Below are positions 1 through 7,105 of a DNA stretch of 20,950 nucleotides, one piece after another. This DNA is from a virus. Each line of letters starts with the position of its first letter. Position 1 is the first letter of the stretch. The notes under the pieces are model-generated. The model saw only the letters and a program-made list of their open reading frames with translations. It made no database searches and had not been told where the DNA came from. The translations under genes and the position numbers were made by a program. The stretch spans positions 1-20,950 of the IMG/VR virus record IMGVR_UViG_3300050025_000103. One strand, written 5' to 3'.

Positions 1-1394
1 CCTGGCTTTACTGGCGGTGTTGGTGCGGCCGGCAGTTGGGTTCTTACTTTGCTAATCGGTCGGTCATGTAAAGCGCTGGGTTCAAGCTTTTCTGTTGGGG
101 CCGGAGTAGGTGTTGATAGTGGTGTTGGAATCGGTTCTGGTGTTGCTGGGGCTGAAGGTTGTCCAGGTAGTTTGGGCTCAGGCAGCTTTGGTTCTGGCGT
201 GGCGGGTCCAGTTTTATTTGTGCCACGTAGTTTGCTCAGGGTCTCTTCTATGCGATTACTGGCATATCCAAAGCCTTCTATCATTCGCGCTATTGATTCA
301 GCTATTTCTGGGAAGTATGAAGCTATCCCCAACTCCGCCAGCATAATGTCTGCCCGGCTCATCTCGCGTATTAGGTTTCGCATTTTTAGCTCTTTGCTGA
401 TGCCTTCAAGTTTGGTTAGTACGCCTCCTATGTTGCCCTTTAATGCGCCAGGAGGAAGGATTGTTTCGTCTGCTCCAACTGCCTCCTTCAACATCATAGA
501 TCCGGCCGCAAACCCCAGCTTTTCGAGTTTGGTGGCCGAGCATATAACACGATCTTCTAACGCAGCATAAGCATTCAACCGGCCCACGCTCTTTTCCAGG
601 GCCAGCATTTCTTCGTAGATGCCGTCAAGATTCTGATGGGGAAGTAGGTCATTGTATTTGTCCATCAGCGCTCTTAAAGCCCTCATTCTGCTTTTCATCT
701 GGGACTTGAAGCGTGTGGCCCGTTCCATTTCCAGCTCTTTCTTGGTCTTGGTCTCGACTTGTGGCTGTTGTGCTCGATAGGCCGGATTCTCCCACTCTGC
801 CGGAATAGTCACGCCCTCACCAAAAGCAGTCTTGATTATGTTCGCTGTTTTCACGTTGTATTTCTCCGGTGTATGCTCTTCGTAGTATTTGAGCCAGTTT
901 TCGAATTTGGTCACTTCATCTCGGTCCCAGCCTTGAGTGTGGGCCTTGAAAGCAGCAGTTCTTGATTGTCCGTCATTTATCTGGCTGTAAATGCTTTGGG
1001 CTACTTGCGTCCATTTTCCCACGTCTATATCACTGGGCCTAACGTAAATACCGCCGATGTTTGGATGGGCCTGTTTGCTTAGAGCTCTGTCGCTTAACCA
1101 CTTATAGACCAGTATGCGTAGATCCACCAAGCTACCAACATCATATTCCTTGCTGCTCTTAAAACTGAATACATACTTTTTCAGTGCTTCGAGGTCTTCT
1201 GGGTCGAGCTTCTGTCCAAACGTATCATCTACCAGTTCGTCTAAGTTGTGTCGGACAAAAAAATAGAGGGCGTGTTCTCGATCTGAACTGACCCCGAAAT
1301 CACTCGCGTTTTGTGCGTAGGTCAGGACGTCTTCGCATTTGTCCTCTGCGTCTAAACCTTCAAGCTTCTGCGACATATACGGATTAAGGGTCAT
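1..1394 (-). CDS. Hypothetical phage protein, partial (C-terminus off left edge)
   Basis: An open frame of 464 codons runs from an ATG at 1394 to the window edge without a stop. The ATG overlaps the end of the preceding gene by 11 nt; a second in-frame ATG at 1376 would start just after that gene's stop, and neither has a convincing Shine-Dalgarno, so the start is uncertain. The N-terminal half is acidic and mostly helical. The middle (about residues 230-390) is rich in Lys, Glu, Arg, Met and Leu and looks coiled-coil. The last visible 75 residues are a Pro/Thr/Ala linker with repeated PEPKLP and TPxP units, typical of an extended tether between domains. I do not recognise the family. Its place after a terminase-small-like gene fits a head or packaging module, but that is inference only. 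Confidence 0.8.
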   Translation of the reverse strand, partial: MTLNPYMSQKLEGLDAEDKCEDVLTYAQNASDFGVSSDREHALYFFVRHNLDELVDDTFGQKLDPEDLEALKKYVFSFKSSKEYDVGSLVDLRILVYKWLSDRALSKQAHPNIGGIYVRPSDIDVGKWTQVAQSIYSQINDGQSRTAAFKAHTQGWDRDEVTKFENWLKYYEEHTPEKYNVKTANIIKTAFGEGVTIPAEWENPAYRAQQPQVETKTKKELEMERATRFKSQMKSRMRALRALMDKYNDLLPHQNLDGIYEEMLALEKSVGRLNAYAALEDRVICSATKLEKLGFAAGSMMLKEAVGADETILPPGALKGNIGGVLTKLEGISKELKMRNLIREMSRADIMLAELGIASYFPEIAESIARMIEGFGYASNRIEETLSKLRGTNKTGPATPEPKLPEPKLPGQPSAPATPEPIPTPLSTPTPAPTEKLEPSALHDRPISKVRTQLPAAPTPPVKP

Positions 1395-2091
1395 TGGTCA
1401 CATCCACTACTTTACCGGGGAGCGCTTTGATTTCAGGGCCGCCACCCAAACGATTGCTTAGCTTCTCCATAAAATCGATGGCCTTTTCGGGGTCTAACTC
1501 TTCACGTATCAGATCCATAACGGCCGATTGAAGCTCGTGTACTTGTTCGTTCATTACCGTGACATTGACGTTGTAGTCTATGCGCTTATCTGCCATGCCC
1601 TCGATCATTTTTTTCCAGTCGCGATTTAGTGCCATCATCTGGTCGATATATTTTCGCAGGTCATACTCGGCTTTCTCTGGTACCGCTTCGCCAGATTTGA
1701 GTAGGTTGTAGTAATGCTCTATGCGATCACCAACAACAGCATCTAACTGAATAAGCCTGGTAGCAACATCCAATGACTTATCCGCGATCTTCTCTATCGT
1801 CTCTCTATAAGCGCTGGTTCCCTTTACTATCTGCTCTGCTACAATCGCCTCTTCTTCGGCATCTCGTAGCTTCTTGGCCTCTATTATGTCGCCCAGTACT
1901 TTGCCTTCAAGCTTAAGCGTCTCTTTTCGGAATGCTTGAAGGGTAGGTATGGAAACACGATTATGCCGAGAAGACTTACTGTATTTCTGTTCAAGCCAGG
2001 TATGTACGGATCTAACCGACTCTCCCTCCATTAATCTGGACACGATAGCTTCACGATCTGGATGGCATTGGATCTTGGACGCCTTAGTCAT
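1384..2091 (-). CDS. Possible terminase small subunit-like DNA-binding protein
   Basis: This 235-residue protein has an N-terminal stretch (about residues 8-55) that reads as a helix-turn-helix: CHPDREAIVSRLMEGESVRSV, a basic linker, then SIPTLQAFRKE. This is the style of DNA-recognition domain seen at the start of phage small terminases and other site-choosing proteins. The rest (about 60-210) is strongly helical and charged, suggesting an oligomerising coiled coil, and the tail is short and flexible. An AAGGA site lies 8 nt before the ATG. The next gene starts inside its last codons, so the two are translationally coupled. Small terminases are very diverse and I see no diagnostic signature, so the name is a guess from architecture and from the neighbouring probable virion genes. 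A general DNA-binding or scaffold-like protein remains possible. Confidence 0.75.
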   Translation of the reverse strand: MTKASKIQCHPDREAIVSRLMEGESVRSVHTWLEQKYSKSSRHNRVSIPTLQAFRKETLKLEGKVLGDIIEAKKLRDAEEEAIVAEQIVKGTSAYRETIEKIADKSLDVATRLIQLDAVVGDRIEHYYNLLKSGEAVPEKAEYDLRKYIDQMMALNRDWKKMIEGMADKRIDYNVNVTVMNEQVHELQSAVMDLIREELDPEKAIDFMEKLSNRLGGGPEIKALPGKVVDVTNDP

Positions 2092-2123
2092 TTACCATTT
2101 CCTTATTTTCGGGCCAGTTGCTC

Positions 2124-2813
2124 TTATGACACACCCCTGCCCAATGTTTCTTGCGCGGGATCTAAGAATCGGTTAGCAATAGGAACGTTGGTAGTTGAAG
2201 AAGTTTGGTTTGCTATGCTCCCAAAATCGGCCCAGTTAGTGTCTTTTCCGCACAAATCACACCGATAAATCCCCTCCCCGACGCGATGTAGCATAGATCC
2301 GATGTGAAGGGGGCAATAGCGGGTACTTAAACTTTTGTCTTTGGTCTCTTGATATTCTGGGACGTGATGTTTGGTCTCTTTTTCTTTGACCGGCTTGTTG
2401 GCCTTGAAAGTCTGCTCGTTGTTTTTCTTGGCGTCGTAGGGATCCAAGTCATTCTTCTGCCACTTGACGTCAGCAGCCAGTTTCTTCATCAGGCCATCAA
2501 CATCATCAGCTTCTTTGGTTAGTCCCATAGAGTCGAGTTTATCAGCCAATGAAGCCAGTACGTCAAGTTTGGGTTCGTGGTCTTCTGGTGTCTCAACTGC
2601 CGACATAGTACCAACCATATGACATCCGCAGCTTGGACACTCAGCGCTTACTTCTGCTCCACGCTCGGTATGTGCTTCCGGCTTCTCTGTCTCTACATTG
2701 GGCTCTTCTACGTGCTCTTCAAGTAGTTTGCGCACTTCGTCTGCCTCTTCATCGGCCCCCTCTTCTTCGAGCTTGGCGGCGAGTTTTGACAGTAAAGCGT
2801 TCATATCGTTCAT
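2124..2813 (-). CDS. Acidic protein with helical repeats and zinc-ribbon motifs
   Basis: The protein has 229 residues, with a strong AAGGGAG ribosome binding site 5 nt before the ATG. It contains two related helical-hairpin repeats, LLSKLAAKLEEEGADEEADE near residue 7 and VLASLADKLDSMGLTKEADD near residue 84, joined by Glu-rich sequence. There are two cysteine clusters: a CPSCGCH motif near residue 60, and a C-terminal ribbon (about residues 168-190) with CPLH then CDLCGKD. The C-terminal ribbon followed by a 'SIANQT' segment resembles a short zinc-binding module I associate with large-phage virion operons, but I cannot name it. The gene sits 10 nt after the 519-residue protein gene and is very likely co-transcribed with it. 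Function unknown; a structural or assembly role is inferred from context. Confidence 0.8.
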   Translation of the reverse strand: MNDMNALLSKLAAKLEEEGADEEADEVRKLLEEHVEEPNVETEKPEAHTERGAEVSAECPSCGCHMVGTMSAVETPEDHEPKLDVLASLADKLDSMGLTKEADDVDGLMKKLAADVKWQKNDLDPYDAKKNNEQTFKANKPVKEKETKHHVPEYQETKDKSLSTRYCPLHIGSMLHRVGEGIYRCDLCGKDTNWADFGSIANQTSSTTNVPIANRFLDPAQETLGRGVS

Positions 2814-2823
2814 CTTGTCTCCC

Positions 2824-4383
2824 TTAGTTGAATAGAATGCTTGATGTGTTTATAGCTGCCCCACCGTCAGATTCGCGGTTCAGCTTCTCTTTGGCGATAT
2901 CTGTTGCGCTTCTGTATTGACCATTCTCGTCTTTAACCAGGCCCTTAGTTGATCGGCCGTTGGGAAGCCTGGAATACAAACTGCCCTTACCAGCAGGAAT
3001 CAATACTCCTGCCTGAGCCGCTATCTCTGCCGCCTGCTTCTGTCCCTCTGCTACTTTGCCTTTGATTCCTAATACGTACTGGTAATCGGCAATAGCGTTC
3101 TTGTGGTCTTCCTCACTAAACGTCGCGCCTATGTGATTTAGTATCTCTTCGCAGGCCGTGTAGTTGTTGCCGGCCGCGCACTTGATTAGCTCCTCTTTCA
3201 ACTCGCCCAGCATCATGAACGAGTAGGTAGGATTGGTTGTGTTATTCGATATAATGGCTTCCGTGGCGAACTTTTGTAGGTTGGCCGCAGTGAAGTCTTG
3301 AAGTGTCTCATTATACGCAAACACAGTAGGAAGCATCGGTACGTATTTGTCATCCACCGTAGCTTTCATCTCTAACGGAACCTCTATTTCAGCTTTTCCG
3401 TGGGGTGTGTCTATGCTGGCCAAATAGACTATCGCATCACCCGAATCGCTCCCATACTTAACCTGGGCGCTCTTAAATCCAGCCGCCTTAAGCTCGGTCA
3501 CCACTACTTTCCGTCCCTGATCAACCGCTGCTCGACCAAAAGTGCTGCCAGTCTCGAGCAACGTATTCTCAAAGTCGTGGGTAAGATGAGCGAGTTCTTT
3601 TGGCATCGTAGCTTCAGGAATAATCAACTCAGGAAGGTCGTTGGCACGTTTAAATCCCAGACCCAAATCTTCTGCCGCACCACCACGACGAACCAAACTC
3701 TCACTCAGCATCTCTCGATTCAGGGTTTTCTCGCCGGCATCATCAATAAAGGTCGTAGGCATAGCAAACTTACTTCCCGACACCTGAGCTGGAATATAAA
3801 CGGAAACTGGACCCCTTATTGTGTCCAAAGCAACACTATAAAACACTCGATTAGCATCTCCGCCGGCCACTTTGATTGTCCCGCTAAACCCAATCGACTT
3901 CAACTCGGCTTTTACATAACTCATACCCTTCTTGGCCAACTCAACATTTAATACTTTGGCGGCCAGGTCATCGTCAAAAGTACTGGCCAACACATCCTTA
4001 ACCTTTGGATCGATTAAGTCAGCAGCCTCGATCGGCGCCCTATTGTCTCGCAGGTTAGTAGCGACTTTGTGTGTCTCAGCAACGGGAAGCAGCAAGTGTC
4101 CCAAAACCACTCGGAACTTTGTATCGCCGGCCAAACGAACCAAGTCATTATAGATGGTTGATAGCTGCTTCTGATTTACGATGGTGCTGGGTGCGTGCTT
4201 CTCGGCCATACGCTCGACAACCGAAGCCATCTGTCGTATTACCGTATCCTCTGGGAACTTTTCGTAGGCTTGTCGCAGTTGTGAATGAACCGACCCCAGC
4301 AGAAAGGACTCGCCATTTTCACACTTCTCAAGCAGCTGTCGGGCCAAAGCAGAAAAGTCACCAATGTTAAAGTTTGCGGACAT
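2824..4383 (-). CDS. Hypothetical protein with an internally duplicated domain
   Basis: I start this 519-residue protein at the ATG at 4383 (MSANFNIGDF) because a GGAGG site lies 8 nt upstream; a TTG at 4398 would place that site inside the gene. The N-terminal 130 residues are helical. Two copies of an alpha/beta module follow. Copy 1 (about 150-225) runs from GMSYVKAELKSIGFSGTIKV to FAMPTTFIDD, and copy 2 (about 290-365) from GRKVVVTELKAAGFKSAQVK to YVPMLPTVFAYN. They share the order helix with a (K)AELK.xGF core, strand, short acidic turn, VALDT/ASIDT strand, a V-rich strand and a MPT/LPT ending. The C-terminus is Gly/Ser/Asn-rich. No enzymatic motif is visible. Size, duplication and neighbours suggest a virion protein, but this is inference. 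Confidence 0.82.
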   Translation of the reverse strand: MSANFNIGDFSALARQLLEKCENGESFLLGSVHSQLRQAYEKFPEDTVIRQMASVVERMAEKHAPSTIVNQKQLSTIYNDLVRLAGDTKFRVVLGHLLLPVAETHKVATNLRDNRAPIEAADLIDPKVKDVLASTFDDDLAAKVLNVELAKKGMSYVKAELKSIGFSGTIKVAGGDANRVFYSVALDTIRGPVSVYIPAQVSGSKFAMPTTFIDDAGEKTLNREMLSESLVRRGGAAEDLGLGFKRANDLPELIIPEATMPKELAHLTHDFENTLLETGSTFGRAAVDQGRKVVVTELKAAGFKSAQVKYGSDSGDAIVYLASIDTPHGKAEIEVPLEMKATVDDKYVPMLPTVFAYNETLQDFTAANLQKFATEAIISNNTTNPTYSFMMLGELKEELIKCAAGNNYTACEEILNHIGATFSEEDHKNAIADYQYVLGIKGKVAEGQKQAAEIAAQAGVLIPAGKGSLYSRLPNGRSTKGLVKDENGQYRSATDIAKEKLNRESDGGAAINTSSILFN

Positions 4384-4409
4384 GTAGGAATCCTCCAATG
4401 TATCTTGTA

Positions 4410-4877
4410 TTAGTCGATTTGTGCTAACTCGGGGAACTGTGAATAAACCACGTCTTGCTTCTCTTTGGGCTGCGCACCCATAACCTTGCTAACGAAAGAC
4501 TTATCCGAGTTGGCCTTGCTTGCCACCAACTTGCTAAATATATGGGCATCAGAGGCGTCAAATCCAAACTCGGCAGAAGCAAACTTGTGTATTGGGAAGT
4601 TTTTATAGCATAGAACGACCATAGACGCATCCTTGTTTGCCAAAGCATTCCATTCTCCGGCAGCTTCTTTTTGCTGTGTATCATCGTAATCATAGGTGGC
4701 CGATAGATATTGCTTCCCGTCAGCACCGTCCTCTAAAATCCAAAGGCTTTCCGTGGGACTTGAGTTGAGCTGAAAAACATCGAAGGCAATCTTGGTAAAA
4801 AACTTTTTATTCTCTTCAAATACCAACTTACTGGGATAAAAGCTGCTAAATAGGCGGCCCCACTCGTGATTGTCCAT
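4410..4877 (-). CDS. Hypothetical protein, first gene of the left module
   Basis: This 155-residue, mildly acidic soluble-looking protein has AGGAG 7 nt before the ATG. It is rich in aromatic residues in the first 100 positions (for example WGRLFSSFYPSKLVF, ESLWILEDG, MVVLCYKNFP), suggesting a compact alpha/beta fold, with a Lys/Gln-rich C-terminus. I see no membrane segment, cysteine cluster or known motif and do not recognise the family. It follows the only sizeable gap between the replication-type genes and the left module, so it is probably the first gene of a separate transcription unit. A frame inside it (4424-4726) is a shadow. Confidence 0.75.
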   Translation of the reverse strand: MDNHEWGRLFSSFYPSKLVFEENKKFFTKIAFDVFQLNSSPTESLWILEDGADGKQYLSATYDYDDTQQKEAAGEWNALANKDASMVVLCYKNFPIHKFASAEFGFDASDAHIFSKLVASKANSDKSFVSKVMGAQPKEKQDVVYSQFPELAQID

Positions 4878-4933
4878 AGTTTTCTCCTATGTGGCTGGTT
4901 ATATAAGAATACACCACGCCATACATATTACAG

Positions 4934-4953
4934 ACAAATATTAGTAGATTTGT
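4934..4953 (-). promoter_or_regulatory. Candidate regulatory site in the IF3/left-module gap
   Basis: The gap 4878-4972 separates the IF3 gene from the left module. Inside it lies a 6-bp inverted repeat, ACAAAT / ATTTGT with an 8-nt spacer. It overlaps the 13-mer ATCTACTAATATT (minus strand, 4949-4937), which is repeated exactly at 17122-17110. In both places a TAATATG-like, A/T-rich -10-type element follows 6 to 8 nt later. I see no clear sigma70 -35/-10 pair here and no intrinsic terminator, so this may be a phage-specific promoter element or an operator. The exact role is unknown. Confidence 0.35.
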
Positions 4954-4972
4954 ACAAAGAATATTTACATCT

Positions 4973-5455
4973 TTATGGTTTTTGGGGGACGACGGGTATC
5001 AACATAGCGATTATTGTCCTTCCGTCGAACTTGGGAGGGGATTCCAGGGTAGCAATGCCTTCAGCAACGAGCAGGTTGGGGATTTCGTTGAACTTTTCCA
5101 GTGCCAGGTCTTTGTGTGCCATTTGCCTGCCGCGTAAGGTCATGATTAACTTGGTTTTAAGGCCGCGAGACAGAAAATCGCGTATGTAGTTTGTTTTAAC
5201 CTCTAAGTCATGCTTATCGATTACCGGCCGCATTTTTATTTCTTTGATTTTGTGTAGCCGTTTTTGAGCGCGATTTTGTCTATCCTTCTGCTTTTGCTCG
5301 TATTTCAGTTTGCCGGCGTCAGCTATTTTGTAGGTATTGGTTTTACCGTTCAACAGTATAAGATCTTTGGCTTGCGTTTTGGCAAGGCGTCGAGCCTCTT
5401 CAAAGCTTATATTGCTTATAAACTTGCCATTCTCATCAATCAGATTAACATTCAT
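4973..5455 (-). CDS. infC: Translation initiation factor IF-3
   Basis: A 160-residue IF-3 of nearly normal bacterial length (about 170-180), lacking only the short basic N-terminal extension. The N-domain (about 1-65) opens with NLIDENGKFISNISFEEARR and continues to the family motif YKIADAGKLKYEQKQK (42-57). A Lys-rich helical linker leads to the C-domain (about 75-160), with EIKMRPVIDKHDLEVK and the signature RGRQMAH at 108-114, matching RGREMAH of cellular IF-3. The family binds the 30S subunit, blocks premature 50S joining and checks initiator tRNA and start codon. The ATG overlaps the stop of the sigma-like gene by 4 nt, with GAGG 7 nt upstream, so it is translationally coupled. IF-3 is an essential host factor and uncommon in phages; it probably biases initiation towards phage mRNAs. 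Both domains appear intact. Confidence 0.95.
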   Translation of the reverse strand: MNVNLIDENGKFISNISFEEARRLAKTQAKDLILLNGKTNTYKIADAGKLKYEQKQKDRQNRAQKRLHKIKEIKMRPVIDKHDLEVKTNYIRDFLSRGLKTKLIMTLRGRQMAHKDLALEKFNEIPNLLVAEGIATLESPPKFDGRTIIAMLIPVVPQKP

Positions 5456-5892
5456 CCATTTTCCTCGTTCTTCTCCCTAATCTTTTCGAGTATTTTCTGT
5501 ATTTTTTTGCTTTTCGCGCACAACTTTTGTATTTTCTTCAGAGCTCCACCGTAACGCTTTCTGCTGTTAGAGTAATCTATATTGCCCCGAATGGCTTTGT
5601 GTATGCCTGATTGCGCCTTTCCCAACTTATTAGATATTTCGTTTTGCGTCTTCCCATCAACGTAGGTAAGCATGATAACTTCCTTTTGCTTGTCAGTAAG
5701 CGCTACGTTAACTATATTCATTACCTCTCGTATTAGTTCATTGCGTAGCTTTCTAAAACCCTCCGAGGACGACAAACTACTCAGGAAAGTCGACATGCTA
5801 TTCTCATTAGATAGGCTGTTAAAGAGGGCGGGATCTATACTTATTTCTATAAAGTTGGAGTAGGGTATGTCTGTTTGCTTCTTTTTACGCAT
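5452..5892 (-). CDS. Sigma-70 region 4-like helix-turn-helix protein
   Basis: This 146-residue protein starts at the ATG at 5892, which has GGAG 5 nt upstream; a TTG three bases earlier is less likely. Residues about 65-105 (LTDKQKEVIMLTYVDGKTQN followed by EISNKLGKAQSGIHKAIRGN) match the pattern of sigma factor region 4 or the LuxR/sigma HTH, with the usual 'L-x5-V-x4-Y-x-G-x-T-x-x-E-I-x-x-x-L-x5-(S/G)-I-x-K' spacing. The C-terminus is very Lys-rich (about 115-146). Regions 1-3 are missing, so it is not a complete sigma factor. It could be an alternative sigma-like factor, an anti-sigma or co-activator, or a simple DNA-binding regulator. It lies between primase and IF-3, overlapping both by 1 to 4 nt, within one operon. 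Promoter recognition is inferred. Confidence 0.8.
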   Translation of the reverse strand: MRKKKQTDIPYSNFIEISIDPALFNSLSNENSMSTFLSSLSSSEGFRKLRNELIREVMNIVNVALTDKQKEVIMLTYVDGKTQNEISNKLGKAQSGIHKAIRGNIDYSNSRKRYGGALKKIQKLCAKSKKIQKILEKIREKNEENG

Positions 5893-6608
5893 CAAATCTC
5901 CAAGTCAAAGTAATCCGAAGAACCGCCATTGTTTAAGTACTCGTCTAAGTCTTTGTATTTGTTGGGGGTAAAAGCGCAAGAAATCGATACAAATCCGTTA
6001 TCTTTGAACTTGTCGCGCACTATTTGGGAGTTGATTCGCCCGGCCTCATCATTGTCAAACAGAACGCAAACTCGGTCAGTATAGCGAGAGAGTACGATTA
6101 GCTGCCTAGAAGTAAATAGCGTTCCACAACTCGCCACTACATTTTTCATTCCGTGTTGGTGGGCAGTTAAGACATCCAAATACCCCTCAACAACATAGGC
6201 CTTGTTGTGCTTGCGAATGGCCGGAATAGATAGGTCAAGCCCAAACAAATGAGAAGACTTGGAATAAACACTATTACGGTATTTCGGCAACCCCTGTTCT
6301 TTGCGCTCAGCCTCAGACATTAAAGTACGACATCCTATTGCTATCGGATTGCCACTCGCATCTCTAATCGGTATAACAAGTGGGTATTGTAAAAATGGGC
6401 TCTTGTCTGCCTGATAAACAATGCCATGATTTCGTAGTTCTTCAGCACTAAGCTTGCTAAACAGCTCACGCAGATCAGTAGGAAAGGCGCCCAGCTTGTA
6501 GTCTTTTATGGTCTGCCGGGTGATTCCTCGATTGTTTAGATATTCTTTTAGGGTCTGATTCTGCCCCAACAAGTCATGGCAAACGTTAGTAAGCTTCTCG
6601 TAGAACAT
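5892..6608 (-). CDS. DnaG-like primase core (Toprim domain), no zinc domain
   Basis: A 238-residue DnaG-type primase core. The N-terminal part (about 1-100) is the basic RNA-polymerase subdomain, with LKEYLNNRGITRQTIKDYKL and the substrate-side motif YPLVIPIRDASGNPIAIGCR. RNSVYSKSSHLFGLD (111-125) precedes the Toprim fold. Toprim motifs are VVEGYLDV with Glu141, and FDNDEAGR with Asp185 and Asp187, the expected metal-binding residues. It would make RNA primers for replication. The CHC2-type zinc domain and helicase-interaction domain of bacterial DnaG are both absent; the gene just upstream encodes a small protein with two zinc ribbons that might act in trans, though this is inference. The ATG at 6608 has GGAG 4 nt upstream; the ATG at 6611 is only 1 nt from it. 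Confidence 0.92.
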   Translation of the reverse strand: MFYEKLTNVCHDLLGQNQTLKEYLNNRGITRQTIKDYKLGAFPTDLRELFSKLSAEELRNHGIVYQADKSPFLQYPLVIPIRDASGNPIAIGCRTLMSEAERKEQGLPKYRNSVYSKSSHLFGLDLSIPAIRKHNKAYVVEGYLDVLTAHQHGMKNVVASCGTLFTSRQLIVLSRYTDRVCVLFDNDEAGRINSQIVRDKFKDNGFVSISCAFTPNKYKDLDEYLNNGGSSDYFDLEI

Positions 6609-6619
6609 CATACTCCGAT

Positions 6620-6955
6620 CTATTCATCCTTGTTTAGTTTGGCGAGTTCTATCATAGCCTGTTTCATTGCGGCGTGTACCTTGATTTCGGACTTACACAC
6701 CTTACAGATCGTATTATTAGTAGTTGGATCAAGAATAACTTCTCGGTTAGCTTGGCATTGTTTACAGCCCATCATAAAGGCCTTTTTTGCTGCCGAACGA
6801 ATAATCTGGCCCAACTGTTTCAGGGTATTCTTCATAATGGCCGAAATATTAGAAATGGCTTTTCCACACTCACAGCAAATAACTTCCATTGTATCCACGT
6901 TTAGTTTATGGTCCCCCGATTTGTGGCACTGAGCATTATCGCAATTTAGCATCAT
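6620..6955 (-). CDS. Tandem zinc-ribbon protein
   Basis: This 111-residue protein has AAGGAG 6 nt before the first ATG. It is built of two copies of one unit. Unit 1 (about 5-53) has CDNAQC, then ICCECGK, then a helix with AIMKNTLKQLGQI. Unit 2 (about 63-107) has CKQC, then ICKVCK, then a helix with AAMKQAMIELAKL. Each unit therefore has a Cys pair, about 17-20 residues, a second Cys pair and an amphipathic helix, as in a zinc ribbon with a helical arm. It is the first gene after a good sigma70-type promoter and is followed 11 nt later by a primase that lacks its own zinc domain. It may bind DNA or assist the primase. I do not recognise a named family. Confidence 0.8.
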   Translation of the reverse strand: MMLNCDNAQCHKSGDHKLNVDTMEVICCECGKAISNISAIMKNTLKQLGQIIRSAAKKAFMMGCKQCQANREVILDPTTNNTICKVCKSEIKVHAAMKQAMIELAKLNKDE

Positions 6956-7105
6956 TTAGATCTCCTTGGTTGTAGTTAAGGTATTATACACTGGAATATT
7001 GTTTTGTTTCAAGTATTCCGAGTTAGATTCAAGAGTTATGGGCATCGTGTAATGAGTGCGCAGAAAATACTGTATCTCTTCTGGGTGGGCCGCGATTAGT
7101 TTGTC
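6956..7105 (-). other. 49-codon open frame in phase after the recA stop
   Basis: Directly after the recA TAA the same frame stays open for 49 sense codons until a TAA touching the ATG of the zinc-ribbon gene. The translation looks protein-like, with DKLIAAHPEEIQYFLRTHYT then MPITLESNSEYLKQNNIPVY. It has no ATG until codon 21, and that ATG has no ribosome binding site. RecA already ends in the acidic tail usual for the family, so the stretch may be a gene remnant that lost its start, a rare readthrough extension, or chance (an open run this long is not very improbable). It also contains the promoter at 6983-7012. Confidence 0.3.
6983..7012 (-). promoter_or_regulatory. Sigma70-type promoter of the zinc-ribbon/primase/sigma-like/IF3 operon
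   Basis: Minus-strand TTGAAA (-35, 7012-7007) and a perfect TATAAT (-10, 6988-6983) are separated by 18 nt. The -10 is preceded by AGTG, the same context as the SSB-gene promoter. Transcription would start about 6975, only about 20 nt before the first ATG and just ahead of the AAGGAG site. The consensus-like -10 suggests use by the host housekeeping polymerase. Confidence 0.7.

Noticed and set aside
49-570. A 173-codon plus-strand frame opposite the left-edge gene
   Set aside because: It is the antisense of a gene with normal codon pattern, has no ribosome binding site, and its Gly/Ser/Val-rich start is just the complement of the Pro/Thr-rich tether.
3400-3951. A 183-codon plus-strand frame
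   Set aside because: It lies wholly antisense to the 519-residue protein gene and reads as low-quality sequence without an initiation signal.
4878-4972. A normal sigma70 promoter in the gap before the left module
   Set aside because: TTGTCT and TATTCT are present but 20 nt apart, and TTGTAC has no -10 at 16-18 nt; I only claim a regulatory motif.
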